Source: Brachybacterium sp. P6-10-X1
Lineage (GTDB): Bacteria > Actinomycetota > Actinomycetes > Actinomycetales > Dermabacteraceae
NCBI RefSeq assembly: GCF_001969445.1
Contig: NZ_CP017297.1
Coordinates: 2,852,001-2,916,000, forward strand
Length of the DNA stretch: 64,000 nucleotides
Direction: 5' to 3'
The notes under the pieces were generated by a model, which did not search any database, was not told the origin of the DNA, and saw only the letters and a program-made list of their open reading frames with translations. The translations under genes were made by a program, and so were the position numbers. Shown one piece after another: positions 24,726-32,946 of this stretch (the stretch's first letter is position 1; each line of letters starts with the position of its first letter).

Positions 24726-26978
24726 TCAGTCGCTGTGACCCACCGCCGCGGCAGCGGCCTCCGGACGCAGGTCCACCCGGCGCAGCAGCTGGGCGTTCAG
24801 CGCCACGACCACGGTGGACAGGGACATGAGGACAGCGCCGACGGACATCGGGAGCACGAAGCCGATCGGGGCGAGGACCCCTGCCGCCAGCGGCACGGAC
24901 AGCAGGTTGTAGCCGGCCGCCCACCACAGGTTCTGCCGCATCTTGCGATAGGCGGCGCGGGAGAGCTCGATGACCGAAAGCACCGCGCGGGGGTCGGAGC
25001 TCGCCAGGACCACGCCGGCCGAGGCGATCGCGACGTCGGTGCCGGCGCCGATCGCGATGCCGACGTCGGCCCGGGCCAGAGCGGGAGCGTCGTTGACGCC
25101 GTCGCCGACCATCGCGACCTTCTTGCCCTCCTGCTGGAGCTCGGCCACCTTCGAGGACTTGTCCTCGGGGCGGACGCCGGCGAAGACGCGGTCGATCCCC
25201 AGCTCGGCCGCGACGCTGTGCGCGACCGACTCGGCGTCGCCGGTGATCATGACGACCTCGAGGCCGCGGGCGTGCAGCGCGTCGACAGCATCGCGGGACT
25301 CGCCACGCACCTCGTCGCTCAGCTTCAGCGCGCCGATCACCGTGCCGTCGCGCAGCACGTGCAGAACGGTCGCCCCTTCCTCGCGCCAGGCGGCGGCGCC
25401 GGCGTGCTCGTCCCGGCCGGCCTCCTCCAGCAGCCGCGGTCCACCGACACGGATCTCGCGGCCCTCGACCCGGGCGCTGACGCCCAGGGCGGGGGTCGAG
25501 GAGAGGTCCGACGCGGCGGGGATGTCGACCCCGTCGGCCTGCGCCCGGCCGATGATGGCGCGGGCCAGGGGGTGCTCGCTCTCGGCTTCGGCCGCAGCGG
25601 CCAGGGCCAGGACCTGCCGGGAGTCCTCGCCGGCGATCTCGTCGAGGGCGGGCTCACCCGTGGTCAGGGTGCCGGTCTTGTCGAACAGGACGGCGCCGAC
25701 GGTGCGCATTCCCTCCAGGGCGAGCCGATCGGTGACCAGCACGCCGCCACGGGCGGCGCGCTCGGTCGCGATGGAGACCACCAGCGGGATCGCGAGCCCC
25801 AGGGCGTGGGGGCACGCGATCACCAGCACGGTCACGGTCCGCACGACCGCCTCGTCCGGCAGCCCGACCAGGGACCAGATGATCGCGGTGAGCACGGCGG
25901 CCCCGAGCGCGAACCAGAACAGCCAGGCCGCGGCCTTGTCCGCGATGCGCTGCGCGCGGGAGGAGGAGTTCTGCGCCTCGCGGACCAGCCTCTGGATCCC
26001 GGCGAGCGCGGTGTCGTCCCCGATGGCGGTGATCTCGAGGCGCAGGCTGGAGTCGGTGGCGACGGTGCCGGCCACGACCTGGTCCCCCGCCGCGCGGGTG
26101 ACCGGTCGGGACTCACCGGTGACCATGGACTCGTCGACGTCGGCGCGCCCCTCGAGGATCACGCCGTCGGCCGGGACGCTCGCCCCGGGCCGCACCAGCA
26201 CCTTGTCCCCGCGCTGCAGCTCCGCCGGGGAAACGGTCACCAACCCATCGCCCTCGATCCGCTCGGCCTCATCGGGCAGCAGCGCCGCCAGGGAATCCAG
26301 CGCGGACGTGGTCTGCGCCAGGGAGCGCATCTCGATCCAATGCCCCAGCAGCATGATCACGACCAGCAGGGCGAGCTCCCACCAGAACTCGAGCTGGGGA
26401 TCGAGCAGGCCCAGCGTGGACCCCCAGGAGGCCAGGAAGGCGACGGTGATCCCGAGGGCGATCAGCAGCATCATCCCCGGCCGCCGGGAGCGGATCTCCC
26501 CGACGCCGCCGGTGAGGAACGGGCGCCCGCCCCAGATGTACATCACGGTGCCCAGCACCGGGGCGATCCACCGCGCGCCGGGGAACTCGGGGACCGTGTA
26601 GCCCAGCAGCATCGCGAACATCGGCGAGAAGACCACCACGGGGACCGCGATCAGGAGGTTGATCCAGAACAGGCGGCGGAACTGCGCGACGTGATCGCCG
26701 TGGCCGCTGTGGCCGCTGTGGTCGCTGTGGTCGCTGTGGTCGCTGTGGCCAGAATGACCTGCGTGACCATCATGACCTGCGTGGCCGGAATGACCCGCCT
26801 GGCCATCATGCCCTGCGTGGCCGGAGTGCTCGGACGGGCCCGCATGCCTCTCGCGCTCGGTGCGGCCGCCGTGCTCTCCGTGCTCTCCGTGCTCCGAGAG
26901 AGCAGGGTCCGCCTCGCGGACGGAGTGGCCGCCCTGCTCGGCGTTACTCGTGTGCGGGGATTCGCGGTGGGACATCAT
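24726..26978 (-). CDS. copB: CopB-type heavy-metal P-type ATPase with His-rich N-terminus
   Basis: A 750-residue P1B-type ATPase. The N-terminal 100 residues contain about 20 HxGH/HSD repeats instead of an HMA domain. Motifs in order: TGES, Cys389-Pro-His391 (the CPH ion motif of CopB/P1B-3 pumps rather than CPC), Asp433 in DKTGTLT, and GDGVNDAPAL. It exports copper, possibly Cu(II) or Ag(I). The His-rich region is encoded by short tandem DNA repeats around 26700-26830. It starts 12 bases before a TACCC-N5-GGGTA operator and lies upstream of copZ in the same direction, so the two form one copper locus. Confidence 0.93.
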   Translation of the reverse strand: MMSHRESPHTSNAEQGGHSVREADPALSEHGEHGEHGGRTERERHAGPSEHSGHAGHDGQAGHSGHAGHDGHAGHSGHSDHSDHSDHSGHSGHGDHVAQFRRLFWINLLIAVPVVVFSPMFAMLLGYTVPEFPGARWIAPVLGTVMYIWGGRPFLTGGVGEIRSRRPGMMLLIALGITVAFLASWGSTLGLLDPQLEFWWELALLVVIMLLGHWIEMRSLAQTTSALDSLAALLPDEAERIEGDGLVTVSPAELQRGDKVLVRPGASVPADGVILEGRADVDESMVTGESRPVTRAAGDQVVAGTVATDSSLRLEITAIGDDTALAGIQRLVREAQNSSSRAQRIADKAAAWLFWFALGAAVLTAIIWSLVGLPDEAVVRTVTVLVIACPHALGLAIPLVVSIATERAARGGVLVTDRLALEGMRTVGAVLFDKTGTLTTGEPALDEIAGEDSRQVLALAAAAEAESEHPLARAIIGRAQADGVDIPAASDLSSTPALGVSARVEGREIRVGGPRLLEEAGRDEHAGAAAWREEGATVLHVLRDGTVIGALKLSDEVRGESRDAVDALHARGLEVVMITGDAESVAHSVAAELGIDRVFAGVRPEDKSSKVAELQQEGKKVAMVGDGVNDAPALARADVGIAIGAGTDVAIASAGVVLASSDPRAVLSVIELSRAAYRKMRQNLWWAAGYNLLSVPLAAGVLAPIGFVLPMSVGAVLMSLSTVVVALNAQLLRRVDLRPEAAAAAVGHSD

Positions 26979-26990
26979 GCCGGCACCATA

Positions 26991-27005
26991 TACCCCCTAT
27001 GGGTA
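26991..27005. promoter_or_regulatory. CsoR-like operator before the CopB gene
   Basis: TACCC-CCTAT-GGGTA, flanked by A and T, so it is a palindrome of 17 bases apart from its centre. It has the same design as the two copies before copZ. A diverged second half-site (GAGGGGTA) follows about 10 bases on. It overlaps the expected promoter of the ATPase. Confidence 0.65.
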
Positions 27006-27089
27006 TCCGTCGAGGGGTAACCCGTCACGTCGGTCGGCCGTCGCGACCCGAGATGGCCGTCGCCCTTCTTTTCATCGCTGATCGACGAT

Positions 27090-27111
27090 ATGATCGCTGC
27101 ATGACGATCAT
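27090..27111. promoter_or_regulatory. Candidate ArsR/SmtB operator over the regulator's start
   Basis: ATGATCG (27090-27096) and CGATCAT (27105-27111) form a perfect 7-bp inverted repeat around the start codon of the ArsR gene at 27101. The ATCGCTG string also occurs twice just upstream. Autorepression by the encoded regulator is plausible. Confidence 0.4.
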
Positions 27112-27475
27112 CGATGTCACACGCGAGCCCCAGTTCGAGATCGGCGACGGGCAGGCCGCGCTGTTCCACGCCCTGGCCGAGCCGACGCGGCTGGCACTGC
27201 TCCAGCACCTCTCCACCGGGGAGCACCGGGTGCGGGACCTCGTCGACCACATGCATCTGGCGCAGTCCACGGTGAGCAAGCACCTGGCCTGCCTGCGCGA
27301 CTGCGGCCTGGTCGCCGTGCGCAGCGAGGGCCGTGCGTCGTGGTTCTCCTTAACGGACCTGGACCACCTCTCGGGCGTGCTCTCCTCGGCCGACGCGCTG
27401 CTCGACGCCGCCGGCACCTCGCTGTCCCTGCGGGACCACCACGACCACGACGTCGGCCTGGACGGAGAATTCTGA
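27101..27475 (+). CDS. ArsR/SmtB-family metal-sensing repressor
   Basis: A 124-residue repressor. The winged helix comprises LFHALAEPTRLALLQHLSTG followed by MHLAQSTVSKHLACLRDCGLV. Putative metal ligands are the HMH before the recognition helix and the C-terminal RDHHDHDV. It overlaps the CDF exporter gene by one base (TGATG), so transporter and sensor form one operon. Zinc or a related divalent metal is the likely signal. Confidence 0.9.
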   Translation: MTIIDVTREPQFEIGDGQAALFHALAEPTRLALLQHLSTGEHRVRDLVDHMHLAQSTVSKHLACLRDCGLVAVRSEGRASWFSLTDLDHLSGVLSSADALLDAAGTSLSLRDHHDHDVGLDGEF

Positions 27476-28407
27476 TGGGCGCCGGGCACGACCACTCGCA
27501 CAGCCACGGCGCCACCGGGACGGCCCGCACCCGCCTCGCGATCGCCTTCGCCATCACGGCGCTCATCGTGCTGGCCCAGGCGGTGGGCAGCGTCGTCACC
27601 GGGAGCCTCGCGCTGCTGACCGACACCGCCCACGCCCTCGTGGACGCCTCCGGGCTGCTGGTCGCCCTGCTCGCGGCGACCATGATGCTGCGGCCCGCCA
27701 GCAACGCTCGCACCTGGGGCTTCGCCCGGATCGAGGTGCTGGCGGCCCTGGCGCAGGCGACGCTGCTGATCGTCGTCGGCACGTACACGGCCGTCGAGGG
27801 CATCTCGCGCCTGGCCGACCCGCCCACCGTCCCCTCCGGGGAACTGCTCGTGTTCGGCGTGATCGGCCTGCTCGCCAACATCATCGCGATCGCCGTGCTC
27901 GTCGGCGGGAAGGACTCGAACCTGAACCTTCGCGCGGCCTTCCTCGAGGTCGTCAACGACGCCCTCGGCTCCCTCGGCGTGATCGTCGCAGCGCTGGTGA
28001 TCCGCTATACCGGGTTCGAACAGGCCGACGCCCTGGCGGGGCTGTTCATCGCGGCGCTGATCGTGCCGCGCGCCGTGCGCCTGCTGCGCGAGACGCTGCG
28101 GATCCTCATGGAGTACACGCCGAAGGGGGTCGACCTCGACGAGGTCCGCGAGCACCTCCTTGCCCTGAAGCACGTCCAGGACGTCCATGACCTGCACGCC
28201 TCCGCGATCGGCTCGAGCCTGCCCATCATCTCGGCGCACGTCGTGGTGAGCGAAGAGTGCTTCGAGTCGGCGCACGCCCTGCGCATCCTCGAGGATGTGC
28301 AGACCTGCGTGCGGACCCACTTCCCGGTGGCGTTCGAACACGCCACCATTCAGATGGAGAGCCCGGAGGTCCACCGGCGGGAGGCGGCACGGAGCCTGCA
28401 CGCATAG
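27475..28407 (+). CDS. Cation diffusion facilitator (CzcD/ZitB-like)
   Basis: A 310-residue six-helix metal/proton antiporter. A His-rich N-terminus (GHDHSHSHG) is followed by six membrane segments and a cytoplasmic C-terminal domain. The TM2 metal site is DTAHALVD. The TM5 site reads EVVND instead of the usual HxxxD, with Glu where zinc exporters have His. It is in an operon with the ArsR-type repressor, which supports export of zinc or a similar ion, possibly with altered selectivity. Confidence 0.9.
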   Translation: MGAGHDHSHSHGATGTARTRLAIAFAITALIVLAQAVGSVVTGSLALLTDTAHALVDASGLLVALLAATMMLRPASNARTWGFARIEVLAALAQATLLIVVGTYTAVEGISRLADPPTVPSGELLVFGVIGLLANIIAIAVLVGGKDSNLNLRAAFLEVVNDALGSLGVIVAALVIRYTGFEQADALAGLFIAALIVPRAVRLLRETLRILMEYTPKGVDLDEVREHLLALKHVQDVHDLHASAIGSSLPIISAHVVVSEECFESAHALRILEDVQTCVRTHFPVAFEHATIQMESPEVHRREAARSLHA

Positions 28408-28496
28408 CCGCGGGCTGCCGGATGGACGCCGGGGGCCGTCGGCCCGAGCAGGACTATTCCGTTGTCCTCCCCGTGGTCGCACCGGATGATGAGCGC

Positions 28497-29417
28497 ATGC
28501 ACGAGGACCCGAGTGACCGGACCATCCACCAGCATCCCCTGGCGTACCTGCTGGGCCTGGAGGGTGTCGCCCTGATGCGAGCCTTCGCCGGCGAGCACGG
28601 CCGCGCTTTCACCGAGGCCCGCATCGCCGAGGTACGCGATCTGCTCGAGCGGGCTGCGGAGCTGGGCCCCGGGGTCGACGTCCCGCCCCTGCCCGTCGAG
28701 GACGGCTACGACGGCTGGGCGAGCACCTACGACGGGGAGGACAACGGCTGCTTCCCGATGCGCGATGACGTGCTCGCTCCCCTGCTCGACCGCCTCGAGA
28801 CGGGCCGCGCGCTCGATGCCGCGTGCGGCACCGGCGCTGTGGCGCGCCAGCTGGTCGATCGCGGGCACGACGTCACCGGCGTCGACTTCTCCGAGGTCAT
28901 GATGACCCGCGCCCGGCAGGCCGTCCCGGAGGCGGACTTCGTGACCGGGGAGCTCACCGCGCTGCCCCTGCCGGACGGCGACGTCGACCACGTGGTGTGC
29001 AGCCTCGCGCTCACGCACCTGGGCGACCTGTGGCCGTTCTTCGCCGAGGCCGCGCGGGTGATGCGTCCGGGCGGGCACCTCCTCGTCCTCGACACCCGCG
29101 GCCACTTCCTCGGATCGACCCGGTATCCGCTGGTCAAGACGGCTCCGGACGGCCGGGTCGGCCACATCGCCGGCCATCACCACGGACTCGGCGACTACCT
29201 CCGCGCGGCCCTGCCGCAGGGTTTCGTGGTCCGCGACTGCATCGAGACGCACCTCGGGGACTGCTTCGTCCCACCCGAGCAGGAGGCGCGACCGCTGACG
29301 CCGGGCCCGCCGAACATCTGGGAGCTTCACCCCTGGGCGCGGGCCGCCGTCAACGCCGCCAAAGCCGGCCAGTCCGCGGTCGTCGCCTGGGATTTCCAGC
29401 TGCTTCCGGAGGTCTGA
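28497..29417 (+). CDS. Class I SAM-dependent methyltransferase
   Basis: A 306-residue methyltransferase. Motif I is ALDAACGTGAVARQLVDRG (about residue 102) and the acidic end of strand 2 is VTGVDFSEVM. The post-I block LPLPDGDVDHVVCSLALTHL and the RVMRPGGHLLVLDTRG block complete the fold. The N-terminal 70 residues are helical with no recognised domain. The substrate is unknown. The start is chosen at 28497 because the family similarity begins after it. Confidence 0.8.
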   Translation: MHEDPSDRTIHQHPLAYLLGLEGVALMRAFAGEHGRAFTEARIAEVRDLLERAAELGPGVDVPPLPVEDGYDGWASTYDGEDNGCFPMRDDVLAPLLDRLETGRALDAACGTGAVARQLVDRGHDVTGVDFSEVMMTRARQAVPEADFVTGELTALPLPDGDVDHVVCSLALTHLGDLWPFFAEAARVMRPGGHLLVLDTRGHFLGSTRYPLVKTAPDGRVGHIAGHHHGLGDYLRAALPQGFVVRDCIETHLGDCFVPPEQEARPLTPGPPNIWELHPWARAAVNAAKAGQSAVVAWDFQLLPEV

Positions 29418-29633
29418 ACCGCGCTCGGCGATGGCGCCCGAGCCGACGCCGGGGGCCTGTGACACAGCCCCGGGAGATCGATCCCGACACCCTCTTGCGC
29501 GCCGGGTCCACGAAGGTCAGAATTATCCGCAACAGGCCTGTTCAGGCGGTGATTCGGTGCAGACATGAAGCACCGGTGCCGTCTGCCTGCGGTGTCCCGG
29601 ATGTCGTCCGGGCCGTATGAAAGGTGAAGCGGG

Positions 29634-29810
29634 ATGATCAGGACCATCGGACGCGGCATGCTCGAGGTCGCGCGAGCGATCGACACCGGCCACGCCATCA
29701 AGCACGGGCTCACCCCGAGGGCGTATCGCAACGGCGGGCCGACGGCGCCGTCGGCGGCTCCCGTGGCGAACACCGTGAGGCCGCTCGAGGAGCTCGACAT
29801 GCAGCCCTGA
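29634..29810 (+). CDS. Small conserved-looking hypothetical protein (58 aa)
   Basis: A 58-codon gene with a good ribosome-binding site (AAGGTGAAG) and a strong terminator directly after its stop, so it is a discrete transcription unit. It begins MIRTIGRGMLEVARAIDTGH, and a Pro/Ala-rich middle leads to the acidic end LEELDMQP. I do not recognise it; no membrane segment or Cys is present. Confidence 0.5.
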   Translation: MIRTIGRGMLEVARAIDTGHAIKHGLTPRAYRNGGPTAPSAAPVANTVRPLEELDMQP

Positions 29811-29817
29811 GCTGCCG

Positions 29818-29853
29818 AGGGGCCCGCCGAGCACAGGTGCTCGGCGGGCCCCT
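29818..29853. terminator. Strong bidirectional terminator hairpin
   Basis: Arms 29818-29834 and 29837-29853 are complementary over 17 bp with a two-base centre (AG). The arm reads aggggcccgccgagcac. It lies between the small gene and the convergent oxidoreductase, six bases before the latter's stop. Confidence 0.85.
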
Positions 29854-29858
29854 GGTTC

Positions 29859-30908
29859 CTACGGGTGCAGGACGATCTTGCCGACGTGATTCCTCCTGCT
29901 CAGTTCCTCCTGAGCAGCTCCAGCACGCTCCACCGGGAAGGCGTCGGCGATCACCGGGCGAACCTCGGAACGGCGGGCAATGTCCATCAGCAGCTCGAAG
30001 TGCTCGGGCGTGTGCATGCTGGAGCCGATCAGCTGGATGTTGTGCAGATAGAGGCGCCGGACGTCGAACGAGACCTCGTGCCCGCCCAGGGCGCCGGCGA
30101 TGACCCATCGGCCGCCCTCGGCCAGCAGGGGGATCCCCTCGCCGACGAGATCTCCGGCGACGACGTCCAGGACCACGTCGATCCCGTGCGGTGCGAGATC
30201 CTGCACCTGGTCGACGACGCTCCGCCCGCGGTCGATGACGTCGTGCGCCCCCGCCTCACGGACGTCCGCCAGCTTCGACCCGCTGCTGACGGCCAGGACC
30301 CTCGCACCGCGGGCGCGGACGAGCTGGACCGCGGCCAGGCCGACCCCGCCGGAGGCGCCGGTGATGAGCACGACGTCGTCGGCTCGCACCTGTCCGCGTT
30401 CGATCATGCCCAGCGCGGTGCCGTAGGCCGTCGGCAGCGCTGCCAGCTGGTCGTCGGACAGCTCGGAGCCGGTCACGTCGTGGAGACGCTCGAGCGGGGC
30501 TGTCACGTACTGGGCATAGCCGCCGTCGCGCTCGCTGCCCATCAGGCCGACGGGGTTCGCGTCGGCCCGAAGGGAGTCGTAGATCGCCGGGTCGATCACG
30601 ACGCGTCGTCCGATCAGCGCCGGATCACCGTCCCGACCCACCGCGGCGACGACGCCGGCGACGTCGGCTCCCTGGATGCGGGGGAAGTCGATCGCACCTC
30701 GCCATCCGGCCGATGCGTCCGGGTCGCCGGGCAGCCCGTAGGAGCCCTCCCGGGTCCACAGGTCGGTGTTGTTCAGCGCCACCGATCGCACCTGCACCAG
30801 TGCTTCGCCGGCCGACGGCGTCGGCACGGGCACCTGCGCGATCTCCATCGCCTCGGTGCCGCCGTGCGCGGTGATCCGCACCGCGGTCATCGTGCGGGGA
30901 ATGGTCAT
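29859..30908 (-). CDS. Zinc-independent quinone oxidoreductase (MDR family)
   Basis: A 349-residue NADPH-dependent reductase of the medium-chain dehydrogenase superfamily. The groove contains DLWTREGSYGLPG, and the Rossmann signature is ITGASGGVGLAAVQLV, typical of quinone reductases and enoyl reductases rather than Zn alcohol dehydrogenases. The family's zinc cysteines are absent. It diverges from a small gene and a TetR repressor across a 22-bp perfect palindrome, so it is a likely TetR target responding to quinones or electrophiles. Confidence 0.88.
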   Translation of the reverse strand: MTIPRTMTAVRITAHGGTEAMEIAQVPVPTPSAGEALVQVRSVALNNTDLWTREGSYGLPGDPDASAGWRGAIDFPRIQGADVAGVVAAVGRDGDPALIGRRVVIDPAIYDSLRADANPVGLMGSERDGGYAQYVTAPLERLHDVTGSELSDDQLAALPTAYGTALGMIERGQVRADDVVLITGASGGVGLAAVQLVRARGARVLAVSSGSKLADVREAGAHDVIDRGRSVVDQVQDLAPHGIDVVLDVVAGDLVGEGIPLLAEGGRWVIAGALGGHEVSFDVRRLYLHNIQLIGSSMHTPEHFELLMDIARRSEVRPVIADAFPVERAGAAQEELSRRNHVGKIVLHP

Positions 30909-31036
30909 GGGTGGATCTCCCGTTCTCTCGTGCTCGGCTGATCTCGTCCTGGCTCCCGACCGTCGCAGCAGACGGCAGCGGCCGCGCCGTCGACGACGGG
31001 CAGATGCGTCGAGCCGCCTCCGCGACGGAGGGCGCG

Positions 31037-31058
31037 GTAGGTAGACTAGTCTACCTAC
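31037..31058. promoter_or_regulatory. TetR operator, 22-bp perfect palindrome
   Basis: The left half GTAGGTAGACT is exactly mirrored by AGTCTACCTAC. It sits between the divergent oxidoreductase (start 30908) and the small gene plus TetR gene (start 31096). The sequence is of the GTAGACN-type TetR site, so the encoded TetR protein very probably binds here and controls both directions. Confidence 0.75.
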
Positions 31059-31095
31059 TGACCGAACGCATCCCCGAACCCTCGTAGGAGGACTC

Positions 31096-31290
31096 ATGTC
31101 CAGCAGACCTGGCAGACCTGTCGTCGCCCTCGACATCGGAGGAACACTCCTGGACAGCACCGGCGCCGCGCAGGAGGAAGCGCCCGCCTTGCTCCCCCGG
31201 GACGACCTGGAGGCCGACGGGATCGAGTTCGCCGCGACCCTCTCCCCCCTCGCCGAATTCATCGTCGACGCGGCAGGAGAGGAATCATGA
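31096..31290 (+). CDS. Small ORF coupled to TetR gene, HAD-like N-terminus
   Basis: A 64-residue frame with a good ribosome-binding site (GTAGGAGGA) whose last four bases overlap the TetR start (ATGA). It begins SRPGRPVVALDIGGTLLDST, like the first strand of HAD phosphatases (DIGGTL) or ROK proteins, then stops without the rest of such a fold. It is either a leader gene or a residue of a larger gene. Function unknown. Confidence 0.5.
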   Translation: MSSRPGRPVVALDIGGTLLDSTGAAQEEAPALLPRDDLEADGIEFAATLSPLAEFIVDAAGEES

Positions 31291-31856
31291 GCGCTGTCGC
31301 CCCGGCCCGGGACCGGCTGCTGGAGGCCGCGGACGAGCTGTTCTACGCCCACGGCGTCACCGCCACGGGCATCGATGCGATCACCGCCCGCGCCGGGGTC
31401 GCCCGCAAGAGCCTGTACAACAACTTCGCCTCGAAGGACGCCCTCGTCACCGCCTACCTCGAGGACCGTCACGGTCAGTGGCTCACCCGGCTCGGCGTCC
31501 GACGGGAGGAGGCCACGACCTCTCGCGAGCGCGTGCTCGCCGTGTTCGATGCCTACATCGACCATGCCGAGTCCGAGCACCTGGAGGGCTTCCGCGGCTG
31601 CGGGCTGCTGAACGCCGCCGCGGAGCTGCCCGTCGGCTCTCTCGGGCGCGAGACCGTGCGCCGTCACAAGGAGCAGGTGGAGGACCTGCTGTGCGAGCCG
31701 CTCGCCGAGACGCGGAGCGAGGTGGACGCACGCGTGCTCGCCGAGCACCTGTCGTATCTGCTGGAAGGTGCCGTCTCCCGGGCCGGCCTGGAGAGCAGCG
31801 CGGAGCGTCTGCACCGCGCCCGTCGGATCGCGGAGGCGCTGCTGGCCCCGCAGTGA
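31287..31856 (+). CDS. TetR-family regulator
   Basis: A 189-residue repressor. The helix-turn-helix (ATGIDAITARAGVARKSLYN, residues 26-45) is followed by the usual NFASKDALV. The C-terminal ligand domain resembles YcdC/QacR types with HLEGFRGCGLLNAAAELP. It is coupled to the small ORF upstream. The palindrome at 31037 is the best target, linking it to the divergent quinone oxidoreductase. Confidence 0.9.
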   Translation: MSAVAPARDRLLEAADELFYAHGVTATGIDAITARAGVARKSLYNNFASKDALVTAYLEDRHGQWLTRLGVRREEATTSRERVLAVFDAYIDHAESEHLEGFRGCGLLNAAAELPVGSLGRETVRRHKEQVEDLLCEPLAETRSEVDARVLAEHLSYLLEGAVSRAGLESSAERLHRARRIAEALLAPQ

Positions 31857-31894
31857 CTCCCGTCACGGACGCCGGAGTGGCCTACGGTGGTCGC

Positions 31895-32104
31895 ATGGAG
31901 GCACTTGTGAGCGCCGACGAGCGGCTGGACCTCGCCCAGCGTCTTGCGGCGGCGCTCTCCGCCGCCTGTCCGGGGTCGGAGGGGGCCCTGCGGGGTTCGC
32001 TGGCCGCGGGCACTGCCGACGACCCACCACCCGACGCTCCTGCGGTGATGCCGTGGGACCCGTACGAGCACCTGACGTCGAACGAGTCAAGACACCTGTT
32101 CTGA
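31895..32104 (+). CDS. Small hypothetical protein (69 aa)
   Basis: A 69-residue frame (MEALVSADERLDLAQRLAAA at the start) with an ordinary start codon but a weak ribosome-binding site. It is acidic and Ala-rich, with no recognised domain, membrane segment or signal. It follows the TetR gene by 38 bases. Codon use fits the neighbours, but the support is thin. Confidence 0.4.
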   Translation: MEALVSADERLDLAQRLAAALSAACPGSEGALRGSLAAGTADDPPPDAPAVMPWDPYEHLTSNESRHLF

Positions 32105-32240
32105 TGCGACAGCGACCGGACCTCGACGTCGCTGCAGCAGCAGGCGGGACCACACATGCCCGTCGGCACCCCCGCGCGTGACGGGCCGTTGCCGCTCCCC
32201 GTTCCCGCCGCCCGCCCACCCCTTGTTCCCTCCTCCTTTG

Positions 32241-32263
32241 TTGCATCCATTGATGCATGCATT
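32241..32263. promoter_or_regulatory. Candidate GntR operator before GntR-MFS operon
   Basis: The region tgcatccattgatgcatgca holds the perfect palindrome ATGCATGCAT (32253-32262), preceded by a TGCAT half-site. It lies 12 bases before the GTG of the GntR gene. This is typical of an autoregulatory site; GntR/FCD proteins bind dyads of this size. Confidence 0.5.
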
Positions 32264-32274
32264 AGGGTGGCCGT

Positions 32275-32946
32275 GTGGAATCCCTGGACCTGCCCTGGCT
32301 CGACGCCTCCTCCCGTCGGCCGCTCGCCGAGCGCATCGCCGCCGCCGTCGCCCGCCGCATCGCCGAGGGGGACATCGATCCCGGCGAGCTGCTCACCGAG
32401 GTCGACGTGGCCGCCGAGCAGGGAGCGAGCCGCACTCCGGTCCGCGAGGCGATGCTGAAGCTCTCGACGTGGGGGCTGGTGCGCCTGGTGCCGAAGAAGG
32501 GCGCGCTAGTCACGAGCCCCACCGCCCGGGAGCGCCGTGAGCTGCTGTCGGTGCGCTCCATGCTGGAGGGTCATGCGGTGGCCCGCGTCGTCGATGACGA
32601 GGAGCTGCGCACGAGCCTGCTCGAGGCGCTGGAGACGACCCTGGCCGCGCAGGCCGACAGCGTCGACCGCCCCGCGGAGTTCGCCGTGCACGACCACGCC
32701 TTCCATCTGCGGATCATCCGCCATCAGGGCAACAGCGTCGTCGACGAGATCATCGCCTCGCTCGCCCCGCGGCTGTACCGGCTCAGCCATCTCGCGGTCA
32801 CCGCCCCGTCGGCCGATCTGACGGCCCTGCACCGCGAGCACGTCGAGCTGACGCAGGCCGTGCGCGGACAGGACGTCGCGGCATTCCGCGAGCTCATCGA
32901 GCATCACCTGACCTCCGGTCACGAGCACTACGAGGTCATGCCGTGA
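32275..32946 (+). CDS. GntR-family regulator (FadR/FCD type)
   Basis: A 223-residue regulator. The N-terminal winged helix LAERIAAAVARRIAEGDIDP, then ASRTPVREAMLKLSTWGLV, matches the GntR pattern. The all-helical FCD sensor domain follows, with metal-binding His in HDHAFHLRIIRHQG and an HREHVELTQAV helix. The GTG start at 32275 is the only good start. It overlaps the MFS gene by four bases (GTGA), so the regulator probably controls uptake or export of an acid by that transporter. Confidence 0.9.
   Translation: MESLDLPWLDASSRRPLAERIAAAVARRIAEGDIDPGELLTEVDVAAEQGASRTPVREAMLKLSTWGLVRLVPKKGALVTSPTARERRELLSVRSMLEGHAVARVVDDEELRTSLLEALETTLAAQADSVDRPAEFAVHDHAFHLRIIRHQGNSVVDEIIASLAPRLYRLSHLAVTAPSADLTALHREHVELTQAVRGQDVAAFRELIEHHLTSGHEHYEVMP

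Noticed and set aside
26700-26830. Short DNA repeats as a separate element
   Set aside because: They encode the His-rich repeats of the CopB N-terminus and stay in frame.
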